Origin: Actinacidiphila alni
GTDB taxonomy: Bacteria; Actinomycetota; Actinomycetes; Streptomycetales; Streptomycetaceae
Length of the DNA: 64,000 bases
Direction: 5' to 3'
Assembly: GCF_900112845.1 (NCBI RefSeq)
Contig: NZ_FONG01000004.1
Location: 310,001 to 374,000, forward strand
In this document: positions 17,558 to 29,014 of the stretch, in pieces
Layout: each line of letters opens with the position of its first letter
Position numbering within the stretch: position 1 is the first letter of the stretch
Position numbers and translations under genes: made by a program
The notes under the pieces: generated by a model
Databases searched by the model: none
What the model saw: the letters and a program-made list of their open reading frames with translations, nothing else
What the model was told of the DNA's origin: nothing

Positions 17558-18415
17558 TCAGGACGCCGGGGCACCGAAGGCGGGGATCACCGAGCCCTTG
17601 AAGGTGTTCTGGATGTACGTCTTCACCTCGGGCGAGTTGAGCAGCTCGGCGAGCTTCTCGACGCGGGGGTCCTTCTCGTTGCCCTTCTTGACGGCCAGGA
17701 AGTTGGCGTACGGATTGCCGTCCGCCTTCTCCAGTACGAGCGCGTCCTTGGCGGGGTCGAGGTGGCCCTGGATCGCGAAGTTGCCGTTGATGACACCGGC
17801 GTCCACGTCGTCCAGCGAGCGCGGCAGCTGAGCGGCCTCCAGCTCCTTGAACTTCAGGTGCTTGGGGTTGCCGGTGACGTCGGCGGGAGTCGCGGTCTGG
17901 TCGGTGCCCGCCTTGAGGGTGATCAGGCCGTTGTCGGCGAGCAGCTTCAGGGCGCGCGCCTCGTTGGTGGTGTCGTTGGGCACCGCGACGCTCGCGCCGT
18001 CCTTGAGGTCGCCGATCGCCTTGATCCTGTGCGAGTAGACGCCGAGCGGCTCCAGCTCCACATTGACGACGGGCACGATGTGGGTGCCGTTCTTCTTGTT
18101 GAAGTCGTCGAGGTAGGGCTTGTGCTGGAAGAAGTTCGCGCCGACCTCGCCCTGTTCGGTGGCGGTGTTGGGCAGCACGTAGTCGGAGAATTCCTTGACC
18201 TGGAGGTCGAGACCGGCCTTCTTGGCCAGGTGGTCGCGGACGTAGTCCAGGATCTGGGCGTGCGGGGTGGGGCTGGCGGCGACGACCAGCGGGCCGCTCG
18301 CGTTCTTGCCGCCGGAGCCCGAGCCGGAGCCGGAGTCCGAGCCGCAGGCGGTCAGGCCGACGGTGAGGGCGGTGGCCGCGAGGACGGTGGCGGTGATGGC
18401 GGTGTTCCTGCGCAC
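17558..18415 (-). CDS. metQ: Methionine ABC transporter substrate-binding lipoprotein MetQ (NlpA family)
   Basis: 285 residues. The signal peptide ends in lipobox LTAC (residues 21-24), then a Gly/Ser linker. The NlpA/MetQ fold follows, with VVAASPTPHAQIL, GEVGANFFQHKPYL, VAVPNDTTNEARALKLLADNGLI and VINGNFAIQGHLDP. It binds methionine outside the membrane for MetNI. GTG start with AGAGG nine bases ahead. Last gene of metN-I-Q; 94 nt separate it from metI. Confidence 0.93.
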   Translation of the reverse strand: MRRNTAITATVLAATALTVGLTACGSDSGSGSGSGGKNASGPLVVAASPTPHAQILDYVRDHLAKKAGLDLQVKEFSDYVLPNTATEQGEVGANFFQHKPYLDDFNKKNGTHIVPVVNVELEPLGVYSHRIKAIGDLKDGASVAVPNDTTNEARALKLLADNGLITLKAGTDQTATPADVTGNPKHLKFKELEAAQLPRSLDDVDAGVINGNFAIQGHLDPAKDALVLEKADGNPYANFLAVKKGNEKDPRVEKLAELLNSPEVKTYIQNTFKGSVIPAFGAPAS

Positions 18416-18509
18416 GAAAAGTGCCTCTTTCTCTGGTGTCCCGGGTGTCCCGGGTTCTTCTCCGGGTGGTACGGCCCCGCCACGTCGCGGGGTCAGCGGG
18501 AAGGAAGGG

Positions 18510-19220
18510 TCAGGAGGTCGCGGCGGGGCGCAGCAGCCGCAGCCGGGGCGCGGCGCCGGAGCGGCCCCGGCGGGCGACGGCTCGGGCCGCGAAGTCGCCG
18601 GCGAGCTGGACGAGCGTGACGGCCACGGCCAGCACGGCGACGATCACCCACATGAAGCCGGTCTCGAAGCGCTGGTAGCCGTAGCGCAGCGCGAGGTCGC
18701 CGAGTCCGCCGCCGCCGACCACGCCCGCCATCGCGGAGTAGCCGATGAGCGCGATGACGGTGGTGGTGACGCCCGCGATCAGTGACGCCAGTGACTCGGG
18801 CAGCAGCACCTTGCGGACCACCGTCGACGTACTGCCGCCCATCGCCTGGACGGCTTCGACCAGGCCGTGGTCGACCTCGCGGACGGCGGTCTCGACCAGC
18901 CGCGCGAAGAACGGGATGGCGCCGACGGCCAGCGGCACGACGGCGGCCTGCCAGCCGATGGTGGTGCCGACGATCATGCGGGTGAAGGACATCAGCGCGA
19001 TCATCAGGATGACGAACGGCAGCGACCTGCCGACGTTCACGATGACGCCGAGGATCCGGTTGACCGGCAGACAGCGCAGCAGTCCGCCGCGGTCGGTGAG
19101 GACCAGCAGCACGCCGATCGGCAGACCGGCGGCCACGGATATCACCGCGGACCAGGCGACCATGCGCAGCGTCTCGCCGCCGGCCTGGGTGAGCAGCGGG
19201 TGCATCTCGGACCAGGTCAC
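18510..19220 (-). CDS. metI: Methionine ABC transporter permease MetI
   Basis: 236 residues with five or six membrane helices and the ABC permease coupling loop EAVQAMGGSTSTVVRKVLLP around residue 130-150. Its GTG start overlaps the metN stop (GTGA), which suggests translational coupling. It forms the membrane channel dimer for methionine uptake. Confidence 0.92.
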   Translation of the reverse strand: MTWSEMHPLLTQAGGETLRMVAWSAVISVAAGLPIGVLLVLTDRGGLLRCLPVNRILGVIVNVGRSLPFVILMIALMSFTRMIVGTTIGWQAAVVPLAVGAIPFFARLVETAVREVDHGLVEAVQAMGGSTSTVVRKVLLPESLASLIAGVTTTVIALIGYSAMAGVVGGGGLGDLALRYGYQRFETGFMWVIVAVLAVAVTLVQLAGDFAARAVARRGRSGAAPRLRLLRPAATS

Positions 19221-20338
19221 TTGGCCGTCTCCTTCACCGTGGAGACCGGTGCCGGCGCCGGTACGGGCGCGGCCACGGGGTCGGTCACGGACACGGGGCC
19301 GGTCACGGGCACGGCTTCGGGCGCGTCCGGGACCACCGCGACGTCCAGTCCCTGCTCGCGCAGGTAGCCGATCGGCACCACGTTGTCCTCGAAGCGGCCC
19401 GGCAGCTCGATCCGCATCCGGCCGATCTGCCGTCCGTCGTAGGTCTCCATGGCGGCGCCGAGGATGGAGATGTCGACGTTGTACGTCCTGGCCAGTTGCG
19501 AGATCACCGGCCGGGTGGCGCTGTCGCCGTGGAAGGTGAGGTCGACCACCGTACGGTCCGGGCCGGATGCCTGACCGCCGACCGGGAAGAGTTCACCGGC
19601 CAGCTCCGAGCCGGGGGTGGCCAGCAATTCCGCCACGGTGCCGGATTCCACCACGCGTCCGCCCTTCATCAGTGCCGCCGAGTCGCAGACCTGCTTGACG
19701 ACGTCCATCTCGTGGGTGATCAGCAGCACGGTCAGGCCGAGCTGCCGGTTGAGGTCGCGCAGCAGCCGCAGCACCGAGCGGGTGGTCTCCGGGTCGAGCG
19801 CGGAGGTGGCCTCGTCGGAGAGCAGCACCTTGGGGTCGCCGGCCAGCGCGCGGGCGATGCCGACGCGCTGCTTCTGGCCGCCGGAGAGCTGCGCGGGATA
19901 GGCGCGGGCCTTGTCGGACAGCCCCACCAGGTCGAGGAGTTCGCCGGCCTTGCGGGCCCGGGCGCGGCCGGAGACGCCGAGGATCTCCAGCGGGAGTTCC
20001 ACGTTGTCCTGCACGGTGCGCGAGGAGAGCAGGTTGAAGTGCTGGAAGACCATGCCGATGCCGGCGCGGGCCGCGCGCAGCGCGGCGGGGGCGCGGTCGG
20101 AGCGGCCGGCCAGCGCGGTCAGGTCGCGGCCCGCCACCTCGACAGTGCCGGAGGTGGGGCGTTCCAGCAGGTTCACGCAGCGGATCAGGGTGCTCTTGCC
20201 GGCGCCGCTGCGGCCGACGACGCCGTAGACCTCGCCTTCGCGCACCCCCAGGTCCACCCCGTCCAGGGCGGTGACCTCACGGTCGCGCGAGCGGTAGACC
20301 TTTCTCAGGTCGGTGGTGGTGATCACAGAAGCGTCCAT
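19217..20338 (-). CDS. metN: Methionine ABC transporter ATPase MetN with C-terminal NIL domain
   Basis: 373 residues. ATPase motifs: Walker A GRSGAGKST, Q-loop MVFQHFNLL, signature LSGGQKQRVGIA, Walker B VLLSDEATSALD, switch LITHEMD. A NIL domain around residues 270-345 (ISQLARTYNVDISILGAAME) would sense methionine and inhibit transport. The tail is an unusual Pro/Val repeat (PVTGPVSVTDPVAAPVPAP). ATG 20338 is supported by alignment; its ribosome site is weak. Confidence 0.92.
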   Translation of the reverse strand: MDASVITTTDLRKVYRSRDREVTALDGVDLGVREGEVYGVVGRSGAGKSTLIRCVNLLERPTSGTVEVAGRDLTALAGRSDRAPAALRAARAGIGMVFQHFNLLSSRTVQDNVELPLEILGVSGRARARKAGELLDLVGLSDKARAYPAQLSGGQKQRVGIARALAGDPKVLLSDEATSALDPETTRSVLRLLRDLNRQLGLTVLLITHEMDVVKQVCDSAALMKGGRVVESGTVAELLATPGSELAGELFPVGGQASGPDRTVVDLTFHGDSATRPVISQLARTYNVDISILGAAMETYDGRQIGRMRIELPGRFEDNVVPIGYLREQGLDVAVVPDAPEAVPVTGPVSVTDPVAAPVPAPAPVSTVKETAK

Positions 20339-20728
20339 CACTGTCGAGCGCGCGGCGGACGTACCGCCGCACGCGGGGCATTTCGGCTGGGGGGACGCGG
20401 CACGCGGCAGCACGCCGGATGACGGCGGCGCTACGGGGTCCGGCGGCGCTCGGGGCGCTGCGCGGTGGCGTGACGCGGGGCACTCGCTTCGGGGCGCGAG
20501 GCGCGGGAACGGGCCCTCAGTCAGTCACACATTCGACACGCACGACGAACACCGGGCGTGATCGCCTCGGTCGCGCGGCTGCGGCTGTTCGTCGTGGTCA
20601 TGCGGTCCAGTAAAGCAGAAGGACGGTCGAGTCCCGAAATCCGGTCCGATTGTTCATTATGCGGACACACACGCGGCCCGCCAGGGGTGGGGAGAAGCGG
20701 GGGAAACGCTCCGTAATAGAGTCACCGC
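20339..20728. promoter_or_regulatory. Long divergent intergenic region; leader of metNIQ on minus
   Basis: 390 nt separate metN (minus) from the membrane-protein gene at 20729 (plus). Next to metN it is GC-rich with several possible hairpins on the minus strand (for example CTCGC-GCCCCGAA-GCGAG near 20485-20502). It contains the short reading frame at 20521-20601. A SAM riboswitch was sought because metNIQ loci often have one; no convincing core was found. Confidence 0.4.
20521..20601 (-). CDS. Putative 26-residue leader peptide ending Cys-Arg-Met-Cys-Asp
   Basis: ATG at 20601 to TGA at 20521 on the metN strand, about 180 nt ahead of metN. The peptide is hydrophilic and ends RRACRMCD, with two cysteines and one internal methionine in the last five residues and no others. 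GC-rich hairpins follow. This is the layout expected of a sulfur-amino-acid ribosomal attenuator. The ribosome site is poor, so chance remains possible. Confidence 0.35.
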   Translation of the reverse strand: MTTTNSRSRATEAITPGVRRACRMCD

Positions 20729-21097
20729 ATGCTCGACGCGGTCCTCATCACGGTCTCGGTCACGGCGCTGCTGCTCGCGGCGTGGTGCGGCGTCGCGGCG
20801 CTGCGTGACCAGCCGACCAATGACTGGCACTTCGTCGCGATGGGCGTGGTGACGGTGGCCGCGCTGGTCCAGCTGGTGATCTCGATCGTGCAGCTCGCGC
20901 ACGGCGACCGGCCGCAGCACGGGATGGCGGTCTTCCTTCCCTATCTGGTCGGCGCGGCGCTGGTGATTCCCGCGGCGGCCTTCATGTCCCTTGCCGAGCG
21001 CACCCGTTGGGGCTCGGCGATCGTCGCGGCGGGCGGGCTGATCCTGGCCGTGCTCGAACTGCGGCTCAACGAGATCTGGGGAGCCGGCCATGGCTGA
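20729..21097 (+). CDS. Small integral membrane protein, function unknown
   Basis: 122 residues with four predicted helices (around residues 4-24, 36-58, 69-90 and 95-113) and short loops; no recognised motif. No clear ribosome site; a TAGAGT-like -10 lies about 12 nt upstream, so translation may be leaderless. Its end overlaps the next membrane gene by 8 nt, suggesting a two-gene operon. Confidence 0.7.
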   Translation: MLDAVLITVSVTALLLAAWCGVAALRDQPTNDWHFVAMGVVTVAALVQLVISIVQLAHGDRPQHGMAVFLPYLVGAALVIPAAAFMSLAERTRWGSAIVAAGGLILAVLELRLNEIWGAGHG

Positions 21098-21620
21098 CGG
21101 CACGCGCGTATCGACCACGAAGGGCGGGGACGGGATGACGGACGACGCGGGCAGCGGGCACACTCCGGACGACGCCGAGGCGCAGGCGCCGAAGGTGCGG
21201 ATCGGGCAGGGCCCGGGCAGGCTGCTGCTCTCGCTCTACGCGGTCTTCACCGTCGCGGCGCTGTCCCGGTCGATCGTGCAGATCGCCACCAAGTACCACG
21301 ACGCGCCGCTGGCCTATGTGCTGTCGGGGGTCGCGGGCGTGGTCTACGCGGTGATCACCGTCGCGCTGTGGAAGGGCGGCGAGCAGGCCCGCCGGGTGGC
21401 GCTGGTGTGCTGCTCCGCGGAGCTGGCCGGGGTGATCGCGGTCGGCACCCTGACGCTGGTGGATTCCTCCGCCTTCCCCGACGCGACCGTCTGGTCGGAC
21501 TTCGGGGTCGGCTATGTCTTCCTGCCGCTGGCCCTCCCGGTGGCCGGTCTGCTGTGGCTGCGGCGTGCCGCGCGCGGGGCGGGGCAGCGGCGGGAACAGC
21601 AGACCGGTTCCGAGGCGTAA
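21090..21620 (+). CDS. Integral membrane protein, function unknown
   Basis: 176 residues. A polar N-terminus of about 45 residues is followed by four hydrophobic helices and a basic tail (RRAARGAGQRREQQ). The start overlaps the previous gene. An internal ATG at 21135 could give a shorter product beginning MTDDAGSGHT. It converges on the GNAT gene at 21654 with no obvious terminator. Confidence 0.7.
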   Translation: MADGTRVSTTKGGDGMTDDAGSGHTPDDAEAQAPKVRIGQGPGRLLLSLYAVFTVAALSRSIVQIATKYHDAPLAYVLSGVAGVVYAVITVALWKGGEQARRVALVCCSAELAGVIAVGTLTLVDSSAFPDATVWSDFGVGYVFLPLALPVAGLLWLRRAARGAGQRREQQTGSEA

Positions 21621-21653
21621 GGCGTCATACGTCAGGCGCAGGAGGGGACGGGG

Positions 21654-22160
21654 TCAGGCGGTGGCCGCGTAGCCGGCGGTGACGGCGGCCTTCTCCATGG
21701 TCACCAGGCTCAGCCGGCGGCTGACCGGCTCCGCGACGCCCACCTGCTCGTAGCCGAGCTTGCGGTACATCCGCAGATTGACCTGGCTGCGGTGGCCGGT
21801 GAAGAGCCGGTAGCGCTTGGCCTCCTCCTCCGCCGCGAGCCGCTCCTCGACGGCGCTGAGCAGCCGTCCGCCGAGCCCGTGCCGCTGGAGCCGCGGGTGG
21901 ACGATCAGTTTGCCGATCCGGGCGGTGCCGTCCTCGTCGACGGTGCCGCGTACCGAGCCCACGACCTCCTCGCCCAGGCGCGCCACCAGGACGCACCCTT
22001 CGGCGAGTTCGGCGCGCAGCCCGTCCAGGGTCTGGGTGAGCGGTTCGATGCTGTAGTCGCCGTACAGCTCCGCCTCGCTCTGGTAGCAGAGGTACTGGAG
22101 TTTGAGGATCTTCTCGGCGTCCGAGTGCTCCGCCGTAGAGATGGTCACGCTCATGCCCAT
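21654..22160 (-). CDS. GNAT-family N-acetyltransferase
   Basis: 168 residues with a standard GNAT fold: VTISTAEHSDAEKIL, GSVRGTVDEDGTARIGKLIV, PRLQRHGLGGRLLSAVEER (acetyl-CoA loop) and NLRMYRKLGYEQVG. Substrate unknown. ATG 22160 is chosen for GGGGAGG 10 nt upstream. Confidence 0.82.
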   Translation of the reverse strand: MGMSVTISTAEHSDAEKILKLQYLCYQSEAELYGDYSIEPLTQTLDGLRAELAEGCVLVARLGEEVVGSVRGTVDEDGTARIGKLIVHPRLQRHGLGGRLLSAVEERLAAEEEAKRYRLFTGHRSQVNLRMYRKLGYEQVGVAEPVSRRLSLVTMEKAAVTAGYAATA

Positions 22161-22366
22161 GCGCGCAGGCCTCCCCTTCGAATCCGTCCGGGCAGTTTGA
22201 GGGTGAGGTGTGCGCCCGGGACGAGTGCCTGAACGGAGGTTGGTGCGGATATGCGCCGCCTCCGTGGCGCCGATGATCGCACAAACCCACCGGTGGGGTA
22301 CCGCCTGCGCGTCACCCGCTTCAGTCTCGTACGGGCGTGCCAAGGGTGCCCACTGCCGCCGACTGT

Positions 22367-22922
22367 TTACCGTGCATTACCCCGTCCCACCGGGGATCCA
22401 ACCCTCGAATTCAGGATCGTCCGAAGACAGCCGAGGCACCGGGAGCGCAGCGGCCCGATGCTGCCCTGTGAGATTCCCAACTCGCGGGAGATTTCCCGGT
22501 AAGTGGGGTCGGAGCGGGACATCAGGGCCGTGACGACCTGGGGGCAGCGGCCGGGCAGCCGGCCGACCGCGGCGCGCACGGCGCGGTGCCGCTCGGCGGC
22601 CAGCACCAGCTCCTCCACCTCGCTCCCCGCGGTCGGCGGACCTGCGCCCTCCGGGTCGCCGCACTCCTCGTACGGCCGCTCGCTGCGGATCCGCCGGACG
22701 TGGCCGCGGACCTCGGCGCGGACGGCGCGGCGCACCCATCGGTCCGGCTCGGGCGGCGGACCGCCCAGCTCCAGCAGCCGCAGCCACACCGCCTGCTCCA
22801 GATCGGCGGCCTCGATCCCGCCGGGCAGCGCCTCGGCGGCGGCCTCCGCCGCCAGCAGCGGCCTGATCAGGGTGTACGCGGGGAAGTCGGCGGACTCTGC
22901 GGGCGTCATGGGGATCTGCATA
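22367..22922 (-). CDS. Sigma-factor-like DNA-binding protein (ECF/region-4-type HTH)
   Basis: 184 residues. The middle (LEQAVWLRLLELGG, WVRRAVRAEVRGHVRRIR) resembles a sigma-70 region 2 helix bundle. The C-terminal LPGRCPQVVTALM and TYREISRELGISQGSIGPLRSRCLG form a region-4 helix-turn-helix with the conserved GISQGSIG turn. A role as an atypical sigma or transcription factor is likely; target unknown. Start could be ATG 22922 or 22910. Confidence 0.7.
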
Positions 22923-23031
22923 TCCGTCCGCACGCGACGGCCGCGCCCGGCGGTTGCCGGGCGCGGCCGTTTTCATTCCATGGAGTGGCCGGGCCGTTCC
23001 GGTGGACGGCGCGCCCCCAGGGGCTCATGGC

Positions 23032-24210
23032 TCAGGAGTTCCAGAAGTCCTCGCGGGCCAGGACGGCGGTGTCGGCGTTGTCGGTGAACAGGCCGTCGAT
23101 GCCGGTCGCGAACCACGTCCTGAAGGCGGCCAGCGCGTCGCCGTAGGCGTTGGGGTCGGTGCCGACCTGGAAGTCCGCGGGCAGGAACTGGTTCTCGTTG
23201 CGCGCGGTGAAGGGGTGCAGCACCAGACCGGCCTTGTGCGCGTCCCTGACCACGGCGGTCGGCTTCAGCAGCCTGCCCGAGGCGTCGCGCGGGATGATCA
23301 CGTCGGTGGTCGGGCCGATGCCCTGCGCGAAGCCGGCGATCCAGCGCAGCCCGGCCGGGGTGACCAGATCGGCCACGGTCCGCTTGTCGCCGGCGACGAC
23401 GAAGTCCCAGGGCTGCGAGGTGAGGCCGTTGAGCAGGAAGATCTTGGGCGCGGCGCCGCCGAGCCGCCCGAGCCGCTGGAGGCTGTCCGCCTCGAAGGAC
23501 TGGAGGAACTGCGGGGCGTCCGAGCGGTGCCTGCCGTACCGCTTGAGCAGCGTGATCAGCCGCTCCTCCAGCGGCAGTCCGATGCCGCGGAAGTAGGTGG
23601 GGTGCTTGGTCTCGGTGTGCAGCCACACCGCCTTGCCGCGCTTGCGGCCCTCGCGGTCGGCCCAGGCCAGCACCTCTTCGAAGGTGGGGACGGCCCAGCG
23701 GCCGTTGTAGATGGTGTTGCGCTGGCGGACCGCGGGCAGCCGCTCGACCGCGCGCAGCCGCTTGAGTTCGGCGAGGGTGAAGTCCTCGGTGAACCAGCCG
23801 GTGGTGGGGACGCCGTCGATCGTCTTGGTGGTCCTGCGGCCGGCGAATTCCGGGTGGTCCGCGACGTCGGTGGTGCCGCCGATCTCGGGCTCGTGGCGAC
23901 AGACGAGGTGGCCGTCCTTGGTGGGCACGACGTCCTGTTCGACGACGTCCGCGCCGATCTCCAGCGCGTACTCGTAGGAGCCGAAGGTGTGCTCGGGCCG
24001 GTATCCGGCGGTACCGCGGTGGCCGACGATGGTGGGCCTGGGCAGCGCCGGGGCCCCGCCGTGGCCGGGGCGGCCGTGCTGCGGGGCGGCGGTCCGGTCC
24101 TGGGCCTGCGCCGTACCGGCCGTGCCGAGTACCGCGCCGCCCGCGCCGAGTGCCGCCGCGGACAGGACAGCGCGCCTGCCGAGGCCGGTCTTGTGCTGGT
24201 CATCCGTCAT
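23032..24210 (-). CDS. Secreted glycerophosphodiester phosphodiesterase (GDPD family, Tat signal)
   Basis: 392 residues. The N-terminus GLGRRAVLSAAALGAGGAVL is a twin-arginine-type export signal. The GDPD fold shows IVGHRGTAGYRPEHTF with the catalytic His-Arg pair, ADVVEQDVVPTKDGHLVCRH with metal Glu/Asp and the second His, and LHTETKHPTYF downstream. It would hydrolyse glycerophosphodiesters, or teichoic-acid-like polymers, outside the cell. Long for the family because of loops near residues 150-300. Confidence 0.9.
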   Translation of the reverse strand: MTDDQHKTGLGRRAVLSAAALGAGGAVLGTAGTAQAQDRTAAPQHGRPGHGGAPALPRPTIVGHRGTAGYRPEHTFGSYEYALEIGADVVEQDVVPTKDGHLVCRHEPEIGGTTDVADHPEFAGRRTTKTIDGVPTTGWFTEDFTLAELKRLRAVERLPAVRQRNTIYNGRWAVPTFEEVLAWADREGRKRGKAVWLHTETKHPTYFRGIGLPLEERLITLLKRYGRHRSDAPQFLQSFEADSLQRLGRLGGAAPKIFLLNGLTSQPWDFVVAGDKRTVADLVTPAGLRWIAGFAQGIGPTTDVIIPRDASGRLLKPTAVVRDAHKAGLVLHPFTARNENQFLPADFQVGTDPNAYGDALAAFRTWFATGIDGLFTDNADTAVLAREDFWNS

Positions 24211-24433
24211 GCGCGCATCGTGCCGTGAAAAACTGTCGTCCGGTCGACCTCAGCCGTAACACGCACCCAACGGGTGTCAACACTGCGTAGCGGACGTGTG
24301 AACCCCGTGTGCGTCCGGTACGGCTGCGGAAGTATCGTCGTAGGGAGCGTCCGTGACGCTCCCGGAAGGTTCGTCAGCCGTCTCGCCGTGCCGGAAACCG
24401 TCTCAGGAATCGTGTCAGGAACCGGAGGGTCCG

Positions 24434-25111
24434 TTGTCCCGCATGTCCCGCAGTCTGCTCAAGGCGATTCTCGGAGTGCTGATGCGCGTCCTGTACCGCC
24501 CCCGGGTCGAGGGCGTGGACGGCATCCCCGGTGAGGGCCCGGTGATCCTCGCGGGCAATCACGTCACCTTCGTCGACTCGATGTTCCTGTCGCTGGTGGT
24601 GGACCGGCAGGTGTACTTCATCGGCAAGGACGAGTACGTCACGGGCAAGGGGATCAAGGGCCGGCTGATGGCCTGGTTCTTCACCACCTGCGGCATGATC
24701 CCGGTGGACCGCGACGGCGGACACGGCGGTGTCGCGGCGCTGATGACCGGCCGCCGGGTGCTGGACGAGGGCAAGATCTTCGGCATCTACCCGGAGGGCA
24801 CCCGCTCCCCCGACGGCCGCCTCTACCGCGGGCGTACGGGCATCGCCCGGCTGGCGCTGATGACCGGCGCGCCGGTGGTGCCCTTCGCGATGATCGGCAC
24901 CGACAAGGTGCAGCCCGGCGGCAAGGGCATGCCCAGGATCGCCCCGGTCACCATCCGCTTCGGCGCCCCGCTGACCTTCGCCCGGTACGAGGGCATGGAC
25001 CGCGACCGCTATGTGCTGCGCGCGCTCACCGACGAGGTGATGAGCGAGGTCATGCGGCTGGGCGGCCAGGAGTACGTCGACATCTACGCCACGAAGGCCA
25101 AGGCCGCCTGA
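24434..25111 (+). CDS. 1-acyl-sn-glycerol-3-phosphate acyltransferase (PlsC family)
   Basis: About 225 residues. The acyltransferase motif I reads NHVTFVD (HX4D), followed by GMIPVDRDGGHGGVAAL, motif III IYPEGTRSPDG, and motif IV GAPVVPFAMIG. It adds the second acyl chain to lysophosphatidate in phospholipid synthesis, at the membrane face (hydrophobic LLKAILGVLMRVLY near the start). TTG at 24434 is preferred for GGAGG five bases upstream; ATG at 24443 is the alternative. Confidence 0.9.
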   Translation: MSRMSRSLLKAILGVLMRVLYRPRVEGVDGIPGEGPVILAGNHVTFVDSMFLSLVVDRQVYFIGKDEYVTGKGIKGRLMAWFFTTCGMIPVDRDGGHGGVAALMTGRRVLDEGKIFGIYPEGTRSPDGRLYRGRTGIARLALMTGAPVVPFAMIGTDKVQPGGKGMPRIAPVTIRFGAPLTFARYEGMDRDRYVLRALTDEVMSEVMRLGGQEYVDIYATKAKAA

Positions 25112-25223
25112 TATCACGGGTGCCGGGGGCGGTTGGCGCCGCCCCGGCGCGGGAAGTCCCCCCGGGAACCGGTGGCGGGCCGGCTGCGTCACTGGCGGCA
25201 GGACACTACGTGAGGGGGCGCGC

Positions 25224-26249
25224 GTGCGGCGTGCGACAGGACGTGGGCTCGGGGCCGCGGTGACCGGTGGTGTCCTGGCGGCCGCGCTGGCGCTGGGCGG
25301 GTGCGCCGCGCCGGACCGGCCCACCGCGGACTCCGCGGGCCGCTTACCGGCGGCGGACGACGCCGGGCGGTTACCGGCCGCCGCTCCCCGGATCGCGCCC
25401 GGGCCCCGGGCCGCCCCGGGCAGGGCTCCCGCCGAGAAGTCCTGCAAGAACGACAGCTACCGGCCGAGCGGGCCGCCCCCGGCCGTCGGGCACATGCCGG
25501 CCGGTTCGACAATGGCGGCGATCGTCCGGCGCGGGCGGCTGATCGCCGGCGTCGACCAGAATTCGTACCTCTTCGGCTACCGCGACCCGCTGACCGGTCA
25601 ACTCGACGGCTATGAGATCGAGTTGCTGCGGCGGATCGCCACCGCGCTGTTCGGCAGCCCGGACCGGATCCAGTTCCGCACCATCACCTCGGCGGCCCGT
25701 ATCCCGGTGCTCACCACCGATCCGAACAAGGTGGACATCGTCGTCGACTCGATGACGATCAACTGCGAGCGCTGGCAGAGCGTCGCCTTCTCCAGCGACT
25801 ACATGGACGCGGGCCAGCGGGTGCTGGTGCCCAGGCAGTCCACGGCGAGGTCCATCAAGGACCTGGGCGGCAAGAAGATCTGCGCCGCCAGGAAGACCAC
25901 GTCCATCGACACGCTCGCCTCGCTGCGGAACCCCAGCGTGGTCCCGGTCGGTGTCGACGACTGGACGGACTGCCTGATGCTGATGCAGCTCGGCGAGGTG
26001 GACGCGGCCTCGACCGACGACACCATCCTGATCGGGCTGGCGGCGCAGGACCCCAACACCAAGCTGATCGGGCCGCGTTTCACCGACGAGCCGCACGGCA
26101 TCGCGATGCAGCCGAAGCAGACCGACTTCGTGCGCTTCGTCAATGCCGTGCTCGAACAGATGCGGCAGGACGGCTCGTTGAAGGCGCTGGCCAGGAAGTG
26201 GCTCGGCACCGACAATTTCGCGCCGCCCGCCGTCACTTACCGCGACTGA
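25224..26249 (+). CDS. Glutamate/polar amino-acid-type ABC substrate-binding lipoprotein with two TTA codons
   Basis: 341 residues. The signal peptide ends in lipobox LGGC (residue 27), then a Pro/Ala linker with a tandem GRLPAA repeat. The SBP_bac_3 fold follows: GRLIAGVDQNSYLFGYRD, LDGYEIELLRRIA, VDIVVDSMTINCERW and KKICAARKTTSIDTL. Leucines at codons 41 (25344) and 50 (25371) are TTA, so translation should depend on the bldA tRNA. No permease or ATPase is adjacent; in actinomycetes such orphans often pair with signalling kinases. GTG start after GAGGGGG. Confidence 0.87.
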   Translation: MRRATGRGLGAAVTGGVLAAALALGGCAAPDRPTADSAGRLPAADDAGRLPAAAPRIAPGPRAAPGRAPAEKSCKNDSYRPSGPPPAVGHMPAGSTMAAIVRRGRLIAGVDQNSYLFGYRDPLTGQLDGYEIELLRRIATALFGSPDRIQFRTITSAARIPVLTTDPNKVDIVVDSMTINCERWQSVAFSSDYMDAGQRVLVPRQSTARSIKDLGGKKICAARKTTSIDTLASLRNPSVVPVGVDDWTDCLMLMQLGEVDAASTDDTILIGLAAQDPNTKLIGPRFTDEPHGIAMQPKQTDFVRFVNAVLEQMRQDGSLKALARKWLGTDNFAPPAVTYRD

Positions 26250-26250
26250 C

Positions 26251-26268
26251 GACCGGTGTGCGTACCGG

Positions 26269-26270
<2 letters not shown>
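26251..26270. terminator. Convergent terminator hairpin overlapping the argH stop
   Basis: GACCGGT (26251-26257) and ACCGGTC (26264-26270) form a 7-bp stem around GTGCGT between the lipoprotein gene (ends 26249) and argH (ends 26269). Short but well placed. Confidence 0.5.
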
Positions 26271-28949
<2,679 letters not shown>

Positions 28950-28965
28950 GGGTCTCTCCTTACGA

Positions 28966-29014
28966 TGCATACGCTGACTGGTATAAGTATGCACTCACCC
29001 GTATGGTTCGTCAA
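28966..29014 (-). promoter_or_regulatory. argG promoter with overlapping ARG-box palindrome
   Basis: On minus, -35 TTGACG (29014-29009) and -10 CATACT (28991-28986) are spaced by 17 nt. The palindrome TGCATAC-N14-GTATGCA (28966-28993) covers the -10 and transcript start, where ArgR binding would block initiation. ARG boxes in Streptomyces are built from TGCATA-like half sites. Confidence 0.75.

Noticed and set aside
20339-20728. SAM riboswitch ahead of metNIQ
   Set aside because: No S-box, SAM-II or SAM-IV core could be recognised on the minus strand; only GC-rich hairpins and the small reading frame are present.
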